Shown here in pieces: positions 36,731 through 45,266 of a stretch of 64,000 nucleotides of DNA (position 1 is the stretch's first letter; every line of letters starts with the position of its first letter). Below the pieces are notes generated by a model. It worked only from the letters and a program-made list of their open reading frames with translations. It ran no database searches and had not been told where the DNA came from. The DNA comes from Acidobacteriota bacterium. GTDB lineage: Bacteria > Acidobacteriota > Vicinamibacteria > Vicinamibacterales > SCN-69-37. Location: positions 84,609-148,608 of the forward strand of contig JADYYY010000002.1 of the NCBI GenBank assembly GCA_020853395.1, in the 5' to 3' direction. A program made the position numbers and the translations under genes.

Positions 36731-39109
36731 ATGACAGCATCGACGGCATTCTTCCTCAGTCAGCTCCTCCTCGCGCTACCAGGCGGGAGCCCGATCCAGC
36801 AGGCCCCCGCGACCACTACCGCCTCTACCGCCACCACCGTCTCGGGCGTCGTCCGTGACGCTGGCGGCGGCGTGATTGCGGGCGCCAACGTCATCGTCCG
36901 CGTGGCGTCCGGTGCCGAACGTCAGGGCGTCGCGGGCTCGGACGGCCGGTTCAGCGTCACGGCGCCCGCGCCCGGCGCCGTGACGGTCATCGTTCGCGCC
37001 GACGGGTTCGCCGAGTTCCGCCGGACGTTCGCCGCCGGCGAGCCCGCCGGCGCCGTCGAGGCGACGCTCGCCGCGGCCGGCATCACCGAGCAGGTCAGCG
37101 TGACGCCGACGCGCACCGAACAGCGGCTGGGCGACGTCCCGGCCGCCGTGAACGTGATCGCCAAGGAAGAGATCCGCCAGACGCCGGCCGTCGTCGCCGA
37201 CGACGTGCTGCGCCGGCTGCCGGAGTTCAGTCTGTTCCGCCGGTCGAGCAGCATCTCGGCGCACCCGACGAGCCAGGGCGTGTCGCTGCGCGGCATCGGA
37301 CCGAGCGGCGTGAGCCGCAGCCTCGTGCTGCTCGACGGCGTCCCGTTCAACGACGCGTTCGGCGGATGGGTGTACTGGACCGCGCTCCCGATCGAGAGCG
37401 CCGAGCGGATCGAGGTCGTCAACGGCGCGTCGTCGAGCCTGTACGGCAGCTACGCGATGGGCGGCGTGCTGAACGTCGTGACGAGCCAGCCGACGCGGCG
37501 GACCGTCGAGATGAAGGCGCAGTACGGCAACCGGTCCACGCCCAAGCTCGACCTGCGCGCGAGCGACGTGTGGGGCAAGGTGGGCGTCGCCGTGGACGCC
37601 ACGGCCTTCGACACCGACGGCTATGCCAACGTGCTGCCCTCGCAGCGCGGCGGCGTCGACAACAACGTCGCCGTTCAGTACAAGAACGTCGCCGTCAAGC
37701 TCGACTACAACCCGACGGACCGGGTGCACGCGTTCGTCCGGGCCGGTTACTTCACGGAAGAGCGCGCCAACGGCAAGCGCACGAGCTTCACGCCGACGAT
37801 CGAGGAATCGAACGACACGGCCTGGACGTACACGAGCGGCGGCGTGCGCGCGGTGCTGCCCGACTCGAGCAGCCTGCAGGCGACGGTCTTCACCGACGCC
37901 AAGGAGTTCCACAGCAACTTCCTCGCGATCCCCGATGCGGGCACGACCAGGAACGTCGGGCGCCTCTCGCTGACGCAGACCGTGCCGACCGACGCGGTCG
38001 GCGGCATGGCGCAGTGGTCGCGCGTGTTCCGCGGCCGCCACGCGGTGACCGGCGGCATGGACTTCCGCTGGGTGGACGGCGACAGCGTGGAGGACGCGTA
38101 CGACGCGCAGACCGGCGCGAACAAGACGCTCCACCGGGTGGCGGGCGGCACGCAGCGGCTCTTCGGCCTGTTCGTGCAGGATGTCATCACGCCGACCGAT
38201 CGGCTGACGGTGACGCTGAGCGCGCGAGTCGACCGCTGGCGGAACTACGACGCGCACAATGTCGAGACCATGCTCTCGAACGGCGCCGTGAGTGATCCGG
38301 ACCTGGCCGACAAGCAGGACACGGTGGTGAGCCCACGCGTCGGCGTGCTCTACCGCCTGACCGATCGCGTTTCGGTGTGGGGCGACCTGGCGTCCGGCTT
38401 CCGCGCGCCGACGCTGAACGAGCTGTACCGGCGGTTCTCGCTCGGCGCGCAGGTCACGCTCGCGAACCCGGCGCTCGGGCCCGAGCGGCTCGTGGGCGGC
38501 GAATTCGGCATCAACATCCTGCCCGTCCGGGGGCTGACCTGGCGCACGACGGTGTTCGACAACCGGATGAAAGACCCGGTCGCGAACGTCACGCAACCAT
38601 CTCCGCCCAACACGCTGAAACGAGAGAACCTGGGGCGCACACGTATTTGGGGCATTCAGACGGACGCGGACTACCGCATCGGCGACCACGTCCGCGTCGG
38701 CGGCGCCTACATCTACGACATCGCCAAGGTGCGCGAGAACGACGTGAACCCGGCGCTGGTCGACCGTTACCTGCAGCAGGTGCCGAAGCACCGCGGCGCG
38801 TTCCAGTTCCAGTACGCCGATCCGAAGTACTTCAGTGCCGGCGTCGACGTGCAGGCCGTGGGCGATCAGTTCGACGACGATCTCAACACGCCGGCGCGCG
38901 TGCTTCCGGGCTACGCCGTCGTCAACGCCAGCGTCTCGCGCGCGCTCGGCCCGACGCTCCAAATCTTCCTCGCCGCGCAGAACCTCTTCGACAAGGAGTT
39001 CTGGATCGGCACGGCCAGCGACGCCAGCGGCAATCCGATCGCGCCGACGCTCATCGGCATGCCGCGGCTCGTCAGCGTCGGGCTCAGGATTCGCGTGCAG
39101 GGACGGTAG
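36731..39109 (+). CDS. TonB-dependent outer-membrane receptor with carboxypeptidase-regulatory domain
   Basis: 792 residues. A signal peptide (about 1-22) precedes a carboxypeptidase-regulatory-like domain (TVSGVVRDAGGGVIAGANV; about 34-115). The TonB-dependent plug follows (ITEQVSVTPTRTEQRLGDVP, SQGVSLRGIGPSGVSRSLV, YGSYAMGGVLNVV) and then a 22-stranded-type barrel ending in VSVGLRIRVQGR. It imports a large ligand (siderophore, cobalamin or saccharide) across the outer membrane using TonB energy. A GATAAT at 36632 is a possible -10. No inner-membrane transporter is adjacent, so the ligand is unknown. Confidence 0.93.
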   Translation: MTASTAFFLSQLLLALPGGSPIQQAPATTTASTATTVSGVVRDAGGGVIAGANVIVRVASGAERQGVAGSDGRFSVTAPAPGAVTVIVRADGFAEFRRTFAAGEPAGAVEATLAAAGITEQVSVTPTRTEQRLGDVPAAVNVIAKEEIRQTPAVVADDVLRRLPEFSLFRRSSSISAHPTSQGVSLRGIGPSGVSRSLVLLDGVPFNDAFGGWVYWTALPIESAERIEVVNGASSSLYGSYAMGGVLNVVTSQPTRRTVEMKAQYGNRSTPKLDLRASDVWGKVGVAVDATAFDTDGYANVLPSQRGGVDNNVAVQYKNVAVKLDYNPTDRVHAFVRAGYFTEERANGKRTSFTPTIEESNDTAWTYTSGGVRAVLPDSSSLQATVFTDAKEFHSNFLAIPDAGTTRNVGRLSLTQTVPTDAVGGMAQWSRVFRGRHAVTGGMDFRWVDGDSVEDAYDAQTGANKTLHRVAGGTQRLFGLFVQDVITPTDRLTVTLSARVDRWRNYDAHNVETMLSNGAVSDPDLADKQDTVVSPRVGVLYRLTDRVSVWGDLASGFRAPTLNELYRRFSLGAQVTLANPALGPERLVGGEFGINILPVRGLTWRTTVFDNRMKDPVANVTQPSPPNTLKRENLGRTRIWGIQTDADYRIGDHVRVGGAYIYDIAKVRENDVNPALVDRYLQQVPKHRGAFQFQYADPKYFSAGVDVQAVGDQFDDDLNTPARVLPGYAVVNASVSRALGPTLQIFLAAQNLFDKEFWIGTASDASGNPIAPTLIGMPRLVSVGLRIRVQGR

Positions 39110-39111
39110 AG

Positions 39112-39789
39112 CTGGCCTCGCGCACCGTACCCGTTCAGGTTGCCCCCGAGCTGACGGGCCTCGTCTCCCCCGCCGTGCTGGCGCTGGATAAGGTCGTCGT
39201 GCGCGAGCACGACGCACCACTCGACGTCGCGATCCATCAGGCCGCGATCGCTGACGCGGCGTCGGCCGAGCGCGCCGGCGTCACCGCAGCGGTGCGGGCG
39301 ATGTACCGCCGTGTCGGCATCGATCCCACCAAGACACGGCCCTCGTCGGAGGCGCTCCTGCGGCGCGTCCGGAAGGGCGAGCCGCTTCCGCGCGTCAACA
39401 CCGCGGTAGACATCGTCAACTGGTGCTCGCTGGAGTCGCAGTTGCCGTTCGGGCTCTACGATCTCGCCGCGATCGACGGCGGCGTCACGCTCCGCCTCGG
39501 TGCCACGGGGGAGCAGTACGGCGGAATCCGCAAGGACGTCGTGCACCTCGACGGGCGGTTGACGCTCGCCGATGCGCGCGGCCCGTTCGGAAACCCGACC
39601 TCGGACTCCGCCCGCACGATGGTCACGACCGCGACGACGCGGCTGCTCGTCGTGATCTTCGCCCCGGCCACGCTGCCGGGCGCCATCGTCCAAAGGGCGC
39701 TCGCCGTCACGCGCGAGCGGCTCGTCAGGTTCTGCGGCGGCGTCTCGGCCGACGCGGACCGTGACAGTCCAGGCGGTCCCGACTCATAA
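39112..39789 (+). CDS. Stand-alone B3/4 domain protein
   Basis: About 225 residues. The pattern YRRVGIDPTKTRPSSEALLRRV, VDIVNWCSLESQLPFGLYDLAAIDG and the run of short beta strands match free-standing B3/4 domains, related to the editing module of phenylalanyl-tRNA synthetase beta subunit (COG3382). Function is unproven; a role with aminoacyl-tRNA or amino-acid derivatives is plausible. The start is uncertain: the first in-frame GTG is at 39175, yet similarity appears to begin near 39112, where only CTG is available. It follows the TonB receptor stop directly. Confidence 0.7.
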   Translation: MASRTVPVQVAPELTGLVSPAVLALDKVVVREHDAPLDVAIHQAAIADAASAERAGVTAAVRAMYRRVGIDPTKTRPSSEALLRRVRKGEPLPRVNTAVDIVNWCSLESQLPFGLYDLAAIDGGVTLRLGATGEQYGGIRKDVVHLDGRLTLADARGPFGNPTSDSARTMVTTATTRLLVVIFAPATLPGAIVQRALAVTRERLVRFCGGVSADADRDSPGGPDS

Positions 39790-39790
39790 T
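39761..39790 (+). promoter_or_regulatory. Sigma-70-type promoter candidate of the outer-membrane protein gene
   Basis: GTGACA (39761-39766) and CATAAT (39785-39790), each five of six, with an 18-bp spacer. It lies at the end of the B3/4 gene and would give a leader of about 50 nt containing GGAGGAG before ATG 39846. Confidence 0.6.
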
Positions 39791-39845
39791 CGGCGGGATG
39801 TTCAGGCGGTGGCGTCCCCGAGATGCACCGTGGAGGAGCGGAAAC

Positions 39846-40991
39846 ATGATGCGATGCTGGCGATCCCTCGTATGGGTCGCCTTGCTCTCGGCGGGCCACG
39901 TCTCGGCGGCCGCCGCGCAGACGCTGGTGCTGCGCAATGTCGGAGCCGCGGCTTCGGTCGAGGTCGTGTACGAAAGCGAGGTCGTCGGCAAGGGAGCGCC
40001 TGACCCGGCGGGCACCGCACAGATTCCGCTCACCCTGCCGCTCGCGCCAGGAACGACCGAGCACGTGCTCCAGTTCCAGGTCGATCGCTGTCAGAACCTG
40101 GTTCGCGTCGGCTTGGCGGACCGGGACCGGCTGATCCCGGCGGCGCCGCCGGAATGCGAGCGGCAGGAGCTGACCGGGCTCTACGTCATCCGGCGCAACA
40201 CGTCCGTCGTCATCGACCTGCAGACGGCGACGCCGATGCTGCTCGTGCGTCAGGGGCCACCGCCGCCCCAGTGGCTGAGAGGCGACTACACCGGCGACAT
40301 GCCGGCCGTCGTGCAGCCGCGGGCCGTGACCCTCTCGATCGGCCTCACGCTCCCCCGCCTGATGAAGACGTTCGCGCTGGCCTGCGGCGACGTGCGGCCC
40401 TGCACGGCGACGGACTTCAAGCCGGCGGTCACCTTCGGCGGCACCTACTGGTTCCGCAATTCGCTCGGCGCCGAGGTGAGCCTCATCAAGGGCGCGACGC
40501 TCGAGGCGCGTGGCACCGAGGATCCTCTGACGTTCACCCACCGCTTCGAGACCGACATCCTGACGCTCGCCGGCACGACGGGCGGTCTCTTCGGCACGGT
40601 CCGCGTCTACGCGCGAGGTGGGCTCAACTACCATCGCGCGACGTCGACGGTGGATCAGACGCTGGCGGATCGGCAGCAGGGCGATGTCCTCATCAAAGGC
40701 GAGTCCGAGCGCTTCATCGTCAACACCGAAGGCTGGGGATGGATGTTCGGCGGGGGCTTCGAGTGGTACCTCAGGCCGCCTTTCGGCATCTTCGCCGAGG
40801 GCGCGTTCCACAAAGTCAAGGGGAAGGCAGTGGGACCGGGAGAGACCGTCGTGAACGAGCGCGTCATCGCCATCACGGCGGGCGGCCGGCTCTATCTTCC
40901 CAGCCCGTTCGGGCGCGGCGGTGCACCCGCGCGCCCCGTGCCCGTGCCAGCAGCGCCCGACCCGGCCGCGGCCGCGCCGGCGGCACCGTAG
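39846..40991 (+). CDS. Secreted outer-membrane-type beta protein of unknown function
   Basis: 381 residues. Signal peptide about 1-24 (ending AAAAQ); an N-terminal domain with a possible disulphide (C around 79 and 103), a Pro-rich hinge (RQGPPPPQWLRGDY) and a C-terminal region of alternating strands (VTFGGTYWFRNSLGAEVSLI, GGGFEWYLRPPFGIFAEGAF, GGRLYLPSPF) that suggests an eight-stranded-type barrel. It ends with an Ala/Pro-rich tail. GGAGGAG precedes the ATG. No specific family recognised. Confidence 0.75.
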   Translation: MMRCWRSLVWVALLSAGHVSAAAAQTLVLRNVGAAASVEVVYESEVVGKGAPDPAGTAQIPLTLPLAPGTTEHVLQFQVDRCQNLVRVGLADRDRLIPAAPPECERQELTGLYVIRRNTSVVIDLQTATPMLLVRQGPPPPQWLRGDYTGDMPAVVQPRAVTLSIGLTLPRLMKTFALACGDVRPCTATDFKPAVTFGGTYWFRNSLGAEVSLIKGATLEARGTEDPLTFTHRFETDILTLAGTTGGLFGTVRVYARGGLNYHRATSTVDQTLADRQQGDVLIKGESERFIVNTEGWGWMFGGGFEWYLRPPFGIFAEGAFHKVKGKAVGPGETVVNERVIAITAGGRLYLPSPFGRGGAPARPVPVPAAPDPAAAAPAAP

Positions 40992-40993
40992 CG

Positions 40994-41434
40994 CTACTGG
41001 ATCGCGACGAGCTCGACTTCGAAGATCAGCGTCGAATTCGGCGGGATCGCGCCGGAGCGCGTGTCGCCGTAGGCCTTCGACGGCGGGAGCACGAGCCGGC
41101 GCGTGCCGCCGACGCGGATGCCCTCGAGCCCGTCGTCCCAGCCGGTGATGACTTCACCGAGACCCAGCGTGAACGCGTACGGCGTGCGGCCGCTCGACGT
41201 GTCGAAGATCGCACCTTTGTTGTCGGGCCGGCTCCCGTCGTAGATCCACCCGGTGTACTCCACGAGGACGAGCTGGCCGCGCGTGGCGACATCGCCCGTG
41301 CCCACGACGAGATCCGTCGTGCTGAACGGCGCGTAGACGGACGGCGCGGTGACCGCGCTGCGGCATCCCGTCCCCGCCATGACGGCCGCGCACAGCCATG
41401 CGGCGATTCCCATCCGACCGATACGCCCGATCAT
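40994..41434 (-). CDS. FKBP-type peptidyl-prolyl isomerase, exported
   Basis: 146 residues. The N-terminal signal (IGRIGRMGIAAWLCAAVMAG) ends in GTGC, a weak lipobox, so it may be a periplasmic lipoprotein. The FKBP core is complete: LVLVEYTGWIYDGS, FDTSSGRTPYAFTLG, EVITGWDDGLEGIRVGGTRRL, PPSKAYGD and PNSTLIFEVELVAI. It accelerates proline isomerisation during folding in the envelope. ATG 41434 is preferred because the signal peptide starts there; an upstream start would add 45 residues overlapping the next gene's promoter. It is divergent from the CxxCH gene. Confidence 0.92.
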   Translation of the reverse strand: MIGRIGRMGIAAWLCAAVMAGTGCRSAVTAPSVYAPFSTTDLVVGTGDVATRGQLVLVEYTGWIYDGSRPDNKGAIFDTSSGRTPYAFTLGLGEVITGWDDGLEGIRVGGTRRLVLPPSKAYGDTRSGAIPPNSTLIFEVELVAIQ

Positions 41435-41507
41435 CGTCCGTCCGCTCCAGCGCTCGTGCGCTGGCGAAATTCTGTCATGAATCTGCCGCGCGCGGGCATC
41501 CGTCCGA

Positions 41508-41537
41508 TTGACCCTCTCGAACAGCCGGTGGTATAAG
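41508..41537 (+). promoter_or_regulatory. Sigma-70-type promoter of the CxxCH protein gene
   Basis: TTGACC (41508-41513), 18-bp spacer, TATAAG (41532-41537), each five of six. Predicted start near 41544, with AAGGA about five bases before ATG 41563. Confidence 0.7.
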
Positions 41538-41562
41538 CCGCTGACTCCAACACGAAGGAAGT

Positions 41563-44310
41563 ATGACATTGCGATCGAGGTCCTTCATCGCTGCGTGCGC
41601 GATCGTCGGCGCCGCGCTGGTCGTGCTGTCGGCGCAGGCGCCGTCTCCGCCGGCCCAGCCGGGCGGTGCTATTCAGACGCCAACCGGCGGCCGCGGGCCG
41701 GGTGCCGCGCCGGACGCCGACGATCCGGCCAACGCCGCGGCGGACCTCTCGCCGAAACCGCCCGTGCTTCCGCTGCGGCCCGAGCAACAGGCCAGGCGGT
41801 TCTGGCTTCCTCCGGGCTTCCGGATCGAACCCGTGCTCTCGGATCCGCTGATCGACTCGGCCGCCGCCATCACGTTCGACGGCAACGGCCGCATGTACCT
41901 CGTGGAGCTGCGCGGATACGAGCAGACCATCGATGGCATCGACGCGCTGCAGCCGATCGGGCGCATCTCGCGGCACGAGGACCGCGACGCCGACGGGTCG
42001 TTCGAGACGCACAGCGTGTTCGTCGATCGGCTGCTGTTCCCCCGCTTCGCGATGCCGTTCGGCCCCGACAGCGTGCTCGTGCTCGAGACGAACAACGACG
42101 AAGTCTGGCGGTACTCCGACACGAACGACGACGGCGTCGCCGATCGCCGTGAGCTGTTCACGGCGAGCTTCGGCCGCGGCGGCAGCATGGAGTCCCAGCC
42201 GTCCGGCCTGCTGTGGGCGATGGACAACTGGCTCTACAGCACGGTCAACGCGTTCCGCGTGCGGTGGACGCCGCACGGCGTCCTGCGCGAGCCGACCGGA
42301 CCGAACCGCGCGCAGTGGAGCGTGGCGCAGGACGACGACGGCAAGGTCTGGTTCCAGCACGGCGCGAGCGGCATGCCGGGCTACTTCCAGTTCCCGGTGC
42401 ACTACGGCAACTTCGACTGGCCCGATCAGTTCGAGCCGGACCTGAACATCCTCTGGGGTGCCCCGATTCTCGTGGGCGACATCCAGGCCGGTATTCCGGG
42501 GACGCGGCTGCCGGACGGCTCGCTCGTCTACGGCACCGCGTCGGCGGGCAACGAGGTCTTCCGAGGGCACCGGCTTCCTGCCGACATGGTCGGCGACTAC
42601 TTCTACGGCGAGACCGTGGCGCGCGCCGTCCGTCGTCTGAAGGTCGTCAAGGACGGCGGGCTGACGCAGCTCCGCAACGCCTATCCGCGGTCCGAGTTCA
42701 TCCGCTCGCTGGATCCGCTGTTCCGTCCCGTCGACGTGGCGACGGGCCCCGATGGCGTCATGTACATCGCCGACATGTACCGCGGGATCATCGAGGGCGC
42801 GCTCTGGGCCAAGGAAGGCACCTATCTCCGGCAGAAGATCCGCCAGTACCAGTTGGACAAGGTGCTCGGATACGGGCGAGTCTGGCGCGTGACCTACGAC
42901 GGCATCGCGCCGGACCGCACGCGGCCGCGGATGTTGTCGGAGACGTCTCAGCAGCTCGTCGCGCACCTCGCCCACCCGAATGGCTGGTGGCGCGACACGG
43001 CGCAGCAGCTCCTCGTGTTGAGGCAGGACGCCTCGGTCGTGCCGGCCTTGCAGCGGCTCACGCGCCCGCCGGCCGCGCTGCTCACGCGGTTCCACGCGCT
43101 CTGGACGATCGAAGGGCTGGGGGCGCTCGACGCATCGCTCGCCCGGACACTGCTCAGGGATCCCGAGCCGCGCATGCGCATCCAGGCGATCCGTGCGAGC
43201 GAGTCGCTCTACAAGGCCGGCGACCGCTCGTTGGCCGCGGACTGGCGGCAGGCCGCCGGCGACGCGGATCCCGACGTGATCATCCAGGCGATGCTCACGA
43301 TGAATCTCCTGAAGGCGCCGGACCTCTCCACGACGGTCGGATCCGCGAGGGAACGGCATCGGGCGCGCGGCGTGCAGTTCGTTGCCGATCGCGTGCTCAA
43401 CCCGCCGGCGGCGGCCGGCGGCGCCGGGCGCGGTGGGCTCTTCACGCCAGACCAGCAGGACTCGATCGCCCGCGGCAATACGGCCTACAACGAGATCTGC
43501 TTCTCGTGCCATGGCGACGACGGGCGCGGCACGCCGCAGCCGGGAGCCTCGGTGGGCCTCACGATGGCGCCGTCGCTCGCCGGCTCCGCGAGGGTGATGG
43601 CGCATCGCGACTACCTCATCACGTCCCTGCTCCACGGCGTCACCGGGCCGATTGACGGCCGCACGTATCCAGAGGTGATGGCGCCGATGGGATCGAACTC
43701 GGATCAGTGGATCGCCGACGTCGCGAGCTACGTGCGCAACGCGTTCGGCAACAGCGCGCCGCCGGTGACGCCAGGCGACGTCGCGCGGGTCCGGGCCGCG
43801 ACCGCCGGCCGCCAAGGACTGCGGACCGTGGCGGCCATCGAGGCGGCGCTGCCTCGCGTGCTCGTGCCGGACGCGACGTGGCGCGTGAGCGCCAGCCACA
43901 ACGCCGACAGCGCGCGCGGCGCGCTCGACTACTCGCGCTGGACGACCGGCGTCGCTCAGCAGCCCGGCATGTGGTTCCAGATCGAGCTGCCGTCGCCCGC
44001 CGCGTTGACCGAGGTGCAGTTCGAGTCGCAGGCGATCGGCGGCGGGCGCGGCGGGCCGCCGCCCACCGCGGCGTTCCCGCGAGCGTTCCGCGTCGAGGTC
44101 TCGATGGACGGCACGGCCTGGCAAACGGTCGTCGCGGACGGACGCGGCCAGGGGCGCACCACCGCCGCCGCATTCGCGCCGGCAACGGCCCGCTTCGTCC
44201 GCATCACGCAGACCGCGGCGCTCGACGGGGCGCCACCTTGGACGATCGAGCGGCTGCGACTCTACGCCGCGCCAGCGGCATCGGCGGCTGGCCGGGGAGG
44301 TTCCCAATGA
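41563..44310 (+). CDS. PVC-type heme-binding CxxCH protein with propeller, HEAT, cytochrome c and discoidin-like domains
   Basis: 915 residues. A signal peptide (about 1-25) precedes a six-bladed propeller of the membrane-bound dehydrogenase family (about 75-430; DSAAAITFDGNGRMYLVEL, DGVMYIADMYRGIIEG). A HEAT-like helical segment (about 460-590) and a cytochrome c domain with one heme site, CFSCH (C646, C649, H650), follow. The C-terminal discoidin/F5-8-type domain (about 775-905) should bind carbohydrate. Relatives in Planctomycetes/Verrucomicrobia and Acidobacteriota are thought to oxidise sugars or alcohols; the substrate is unknown. Heme attachment needs the ccm system at 1-5652. ATGA overlap with the LamG gene. 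Confidence 0.9.
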   Translation: MTLRSRSFIAACAIVGAALVVLSAQAPSPPAQPGGAIQTPTGGRGPGAAPDADDPANAAADLSPKPPVLPLRPEQQARRFWLPPGFRIEPVLSDPLIDSAAAITFDGNGRMYLVELRGYEQTIDGIDALQPIGRISRHEDRDADGSFETHSVFVDRLLFPRFAMPFGPDSVLVLETNNDEVWRYSDTNDDGVADRRELFTASFGRGGSMESQPSGLLWAMDNWLYSTVNAFRVRWTPHGVLREPTGPNRAQWSVAQDDDGKVWFQHGASGMPGYFQFPVHYGNFDWPDQFEPDLNILWGAPILVGDIQAGIPGTRLPDGSLVYGTASAGNEVFRGHRLPADMVGDYFYGETVARAVRRLKVVKDGGLTQLRNAYPRSEFIRSLDPLFRPVDVATGPDGVMYIADMYRGIIEGALWAKEGTYLRQKIRQYQLDKVLGYGRVWRVTYDGIAPDRTRPRMLSETSQQLVAHLAHPNGWWRDTAQQLLVLRQDASVVPALQRLTRPPAALLTRFHALWTIEGLGALDASLARTLLRDPEPRMRIQAIRASESLYKAGDRSLAADWRQAAGDADPDVIIQAMLTMNLLKAPDLSTTVGSARERHRARGVQFVADRVLNPPAAAGGAGRGGLFTPDQQDSIARGNTAYNEICFSCHGDDGRGTPQPGASVGLTMAPSLAGSARVMAHRDYLITSLLHGVTGPIDGRTYPEVMAPMGSNSDQWIADVASYVRNAFGNSAPPVTPGDVARVRAATAGRQGLRTVAAIEAALPRVLVPDATWRVSASHNADSARGALDYSRWTTGVAQQPGMWFQIELPSPAALTEVQFESQAIGGGRGGPPPTAAFPRAFRVEVSMDGTAWQTVVADGRGQGRTTAAAFAPATARFVRITQTAALDGAPPWTIERLRLYAAPAASAAGRGGSQ

Positions 44311-45200
44311 CGATGCGTCTGTCCTGGGCTGCGGCGTGCGCCGCGGGCCTGCTGCTCCTCGGGGGCATGCTCGTGATCGAGGAGATCCCCGTGCAGGCGC
44401 AAGCCGGTCTGCGCGCGGCGCTCACCTTCCACGCCGGGTTCGACAACGGCGTGAACGCCGTGCACGCCGCCGGAGATCGAACGCTCTACTCCGCGCCGAC
44501 GTTTGCCCGTCGCCAGGAGGGCACGCCGGGCCTGCCGGCGACCGGCGAGGTGCAGGTCGCCTCGGGCCTCGGACGCTTCGGCGACGCCCTGCGCTTCACC
44601 GCGCGCCGCCACCCGTCCGTGTTCTTCAAAGCGCAGCGCAACGTGCCCTACGCCAAGACGAACTGGGCCGGCACCGTGTCGTTCTGGCTGAGCGTCGATC
44701 CGGCCGGCGAGCTCGATCCGGGATTCTGCGATCCCGTTCAGATCACGCCGCACGCCTGGAACAACGCGGCCTTCTTCGTCGAGTTCGAGAAGACCGCGAC
44801 CGCGACGCCCTTCCGGCTCGGGGTCTACGCCGATCTGAACGTCTGGAATCCGACGAACCGCCGCTTCGAGGACATTCCCGGACCCGAGCGTCCGCTCGTC
44901 ACCGTGGAGCAGCCGCCGTTCGGCAAGGGCAAGTGGACGCACGTGGCCTTCACGTTCGATCGATTCAACACGGGCGAGCCGGACGGCGTGGCGCGGCTCT
45001 ACCTCGACGGTCAGCCCGCGGGCGCGCTCACGGCGCGCCGGCAGACGTTCACCTGGGACCCGGCCCAGGCCGCGATCAACATCGGCGCCGGGTACGTCGG
45101 CATGTTCGACGAGCTGTCGGTGTTCGGACGCGTGCTCTCGGATGCGGAGATCAAAGCGCTCCACGCGCTCCCGACCGGCGTGGCAGGCCTGCTGCCGTAG
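44307..45200 (+). CDS. Secreted LamG/concanavalin-like protein
   Basis: 297 residues. A signal peptide (about 1-32, ending PVQAQA) is followed by one LamG-like jelly roll (GTVSFWLSVDPAGEL, WTHVAFTFDRFNTGEPDGVA, RLYLDGQPAG, IGAGYVGMFDELSVFGRVLS). LamG modules bind glycans or proteins outside the membrane. Translational coupling to the CxxCH protein (ATGA) suggests both work on the same extracellular substrate. Confidence 0.87.
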   Translation: MTMRLSWAAACAAGLLLLGGMLVIEEIPVQAQAGLRAALTFHAGFDNGVNAVHAAGDRTLYSAPTFARRQEGTPGLPATGEVQVASGLGRFGDALRFTARRHPSVFFKAQRNVPYAKTNWAGTVSFWLSVDPAGELDPGFCDPVQITPHAWNNAAFFVEFEKTATATPFRLGVYADLNVWNPTNRRFEDIPGPERPLVTVEQPPFGKGKWTHVAFTFDRFNTGEPDGVARLYLDGQPAGALTARRQTFTWDPAQAAINIGAGYVGMFDELSVFGRVLSDAEIKALHALPTGVAGLLP

Positions 45201-45266
45201 CGGATCCGGCCGTCCGCCTCACGCGGCCGGGCCCCGGCGATCGGGACGGCGGAGTACGCTAGACGC

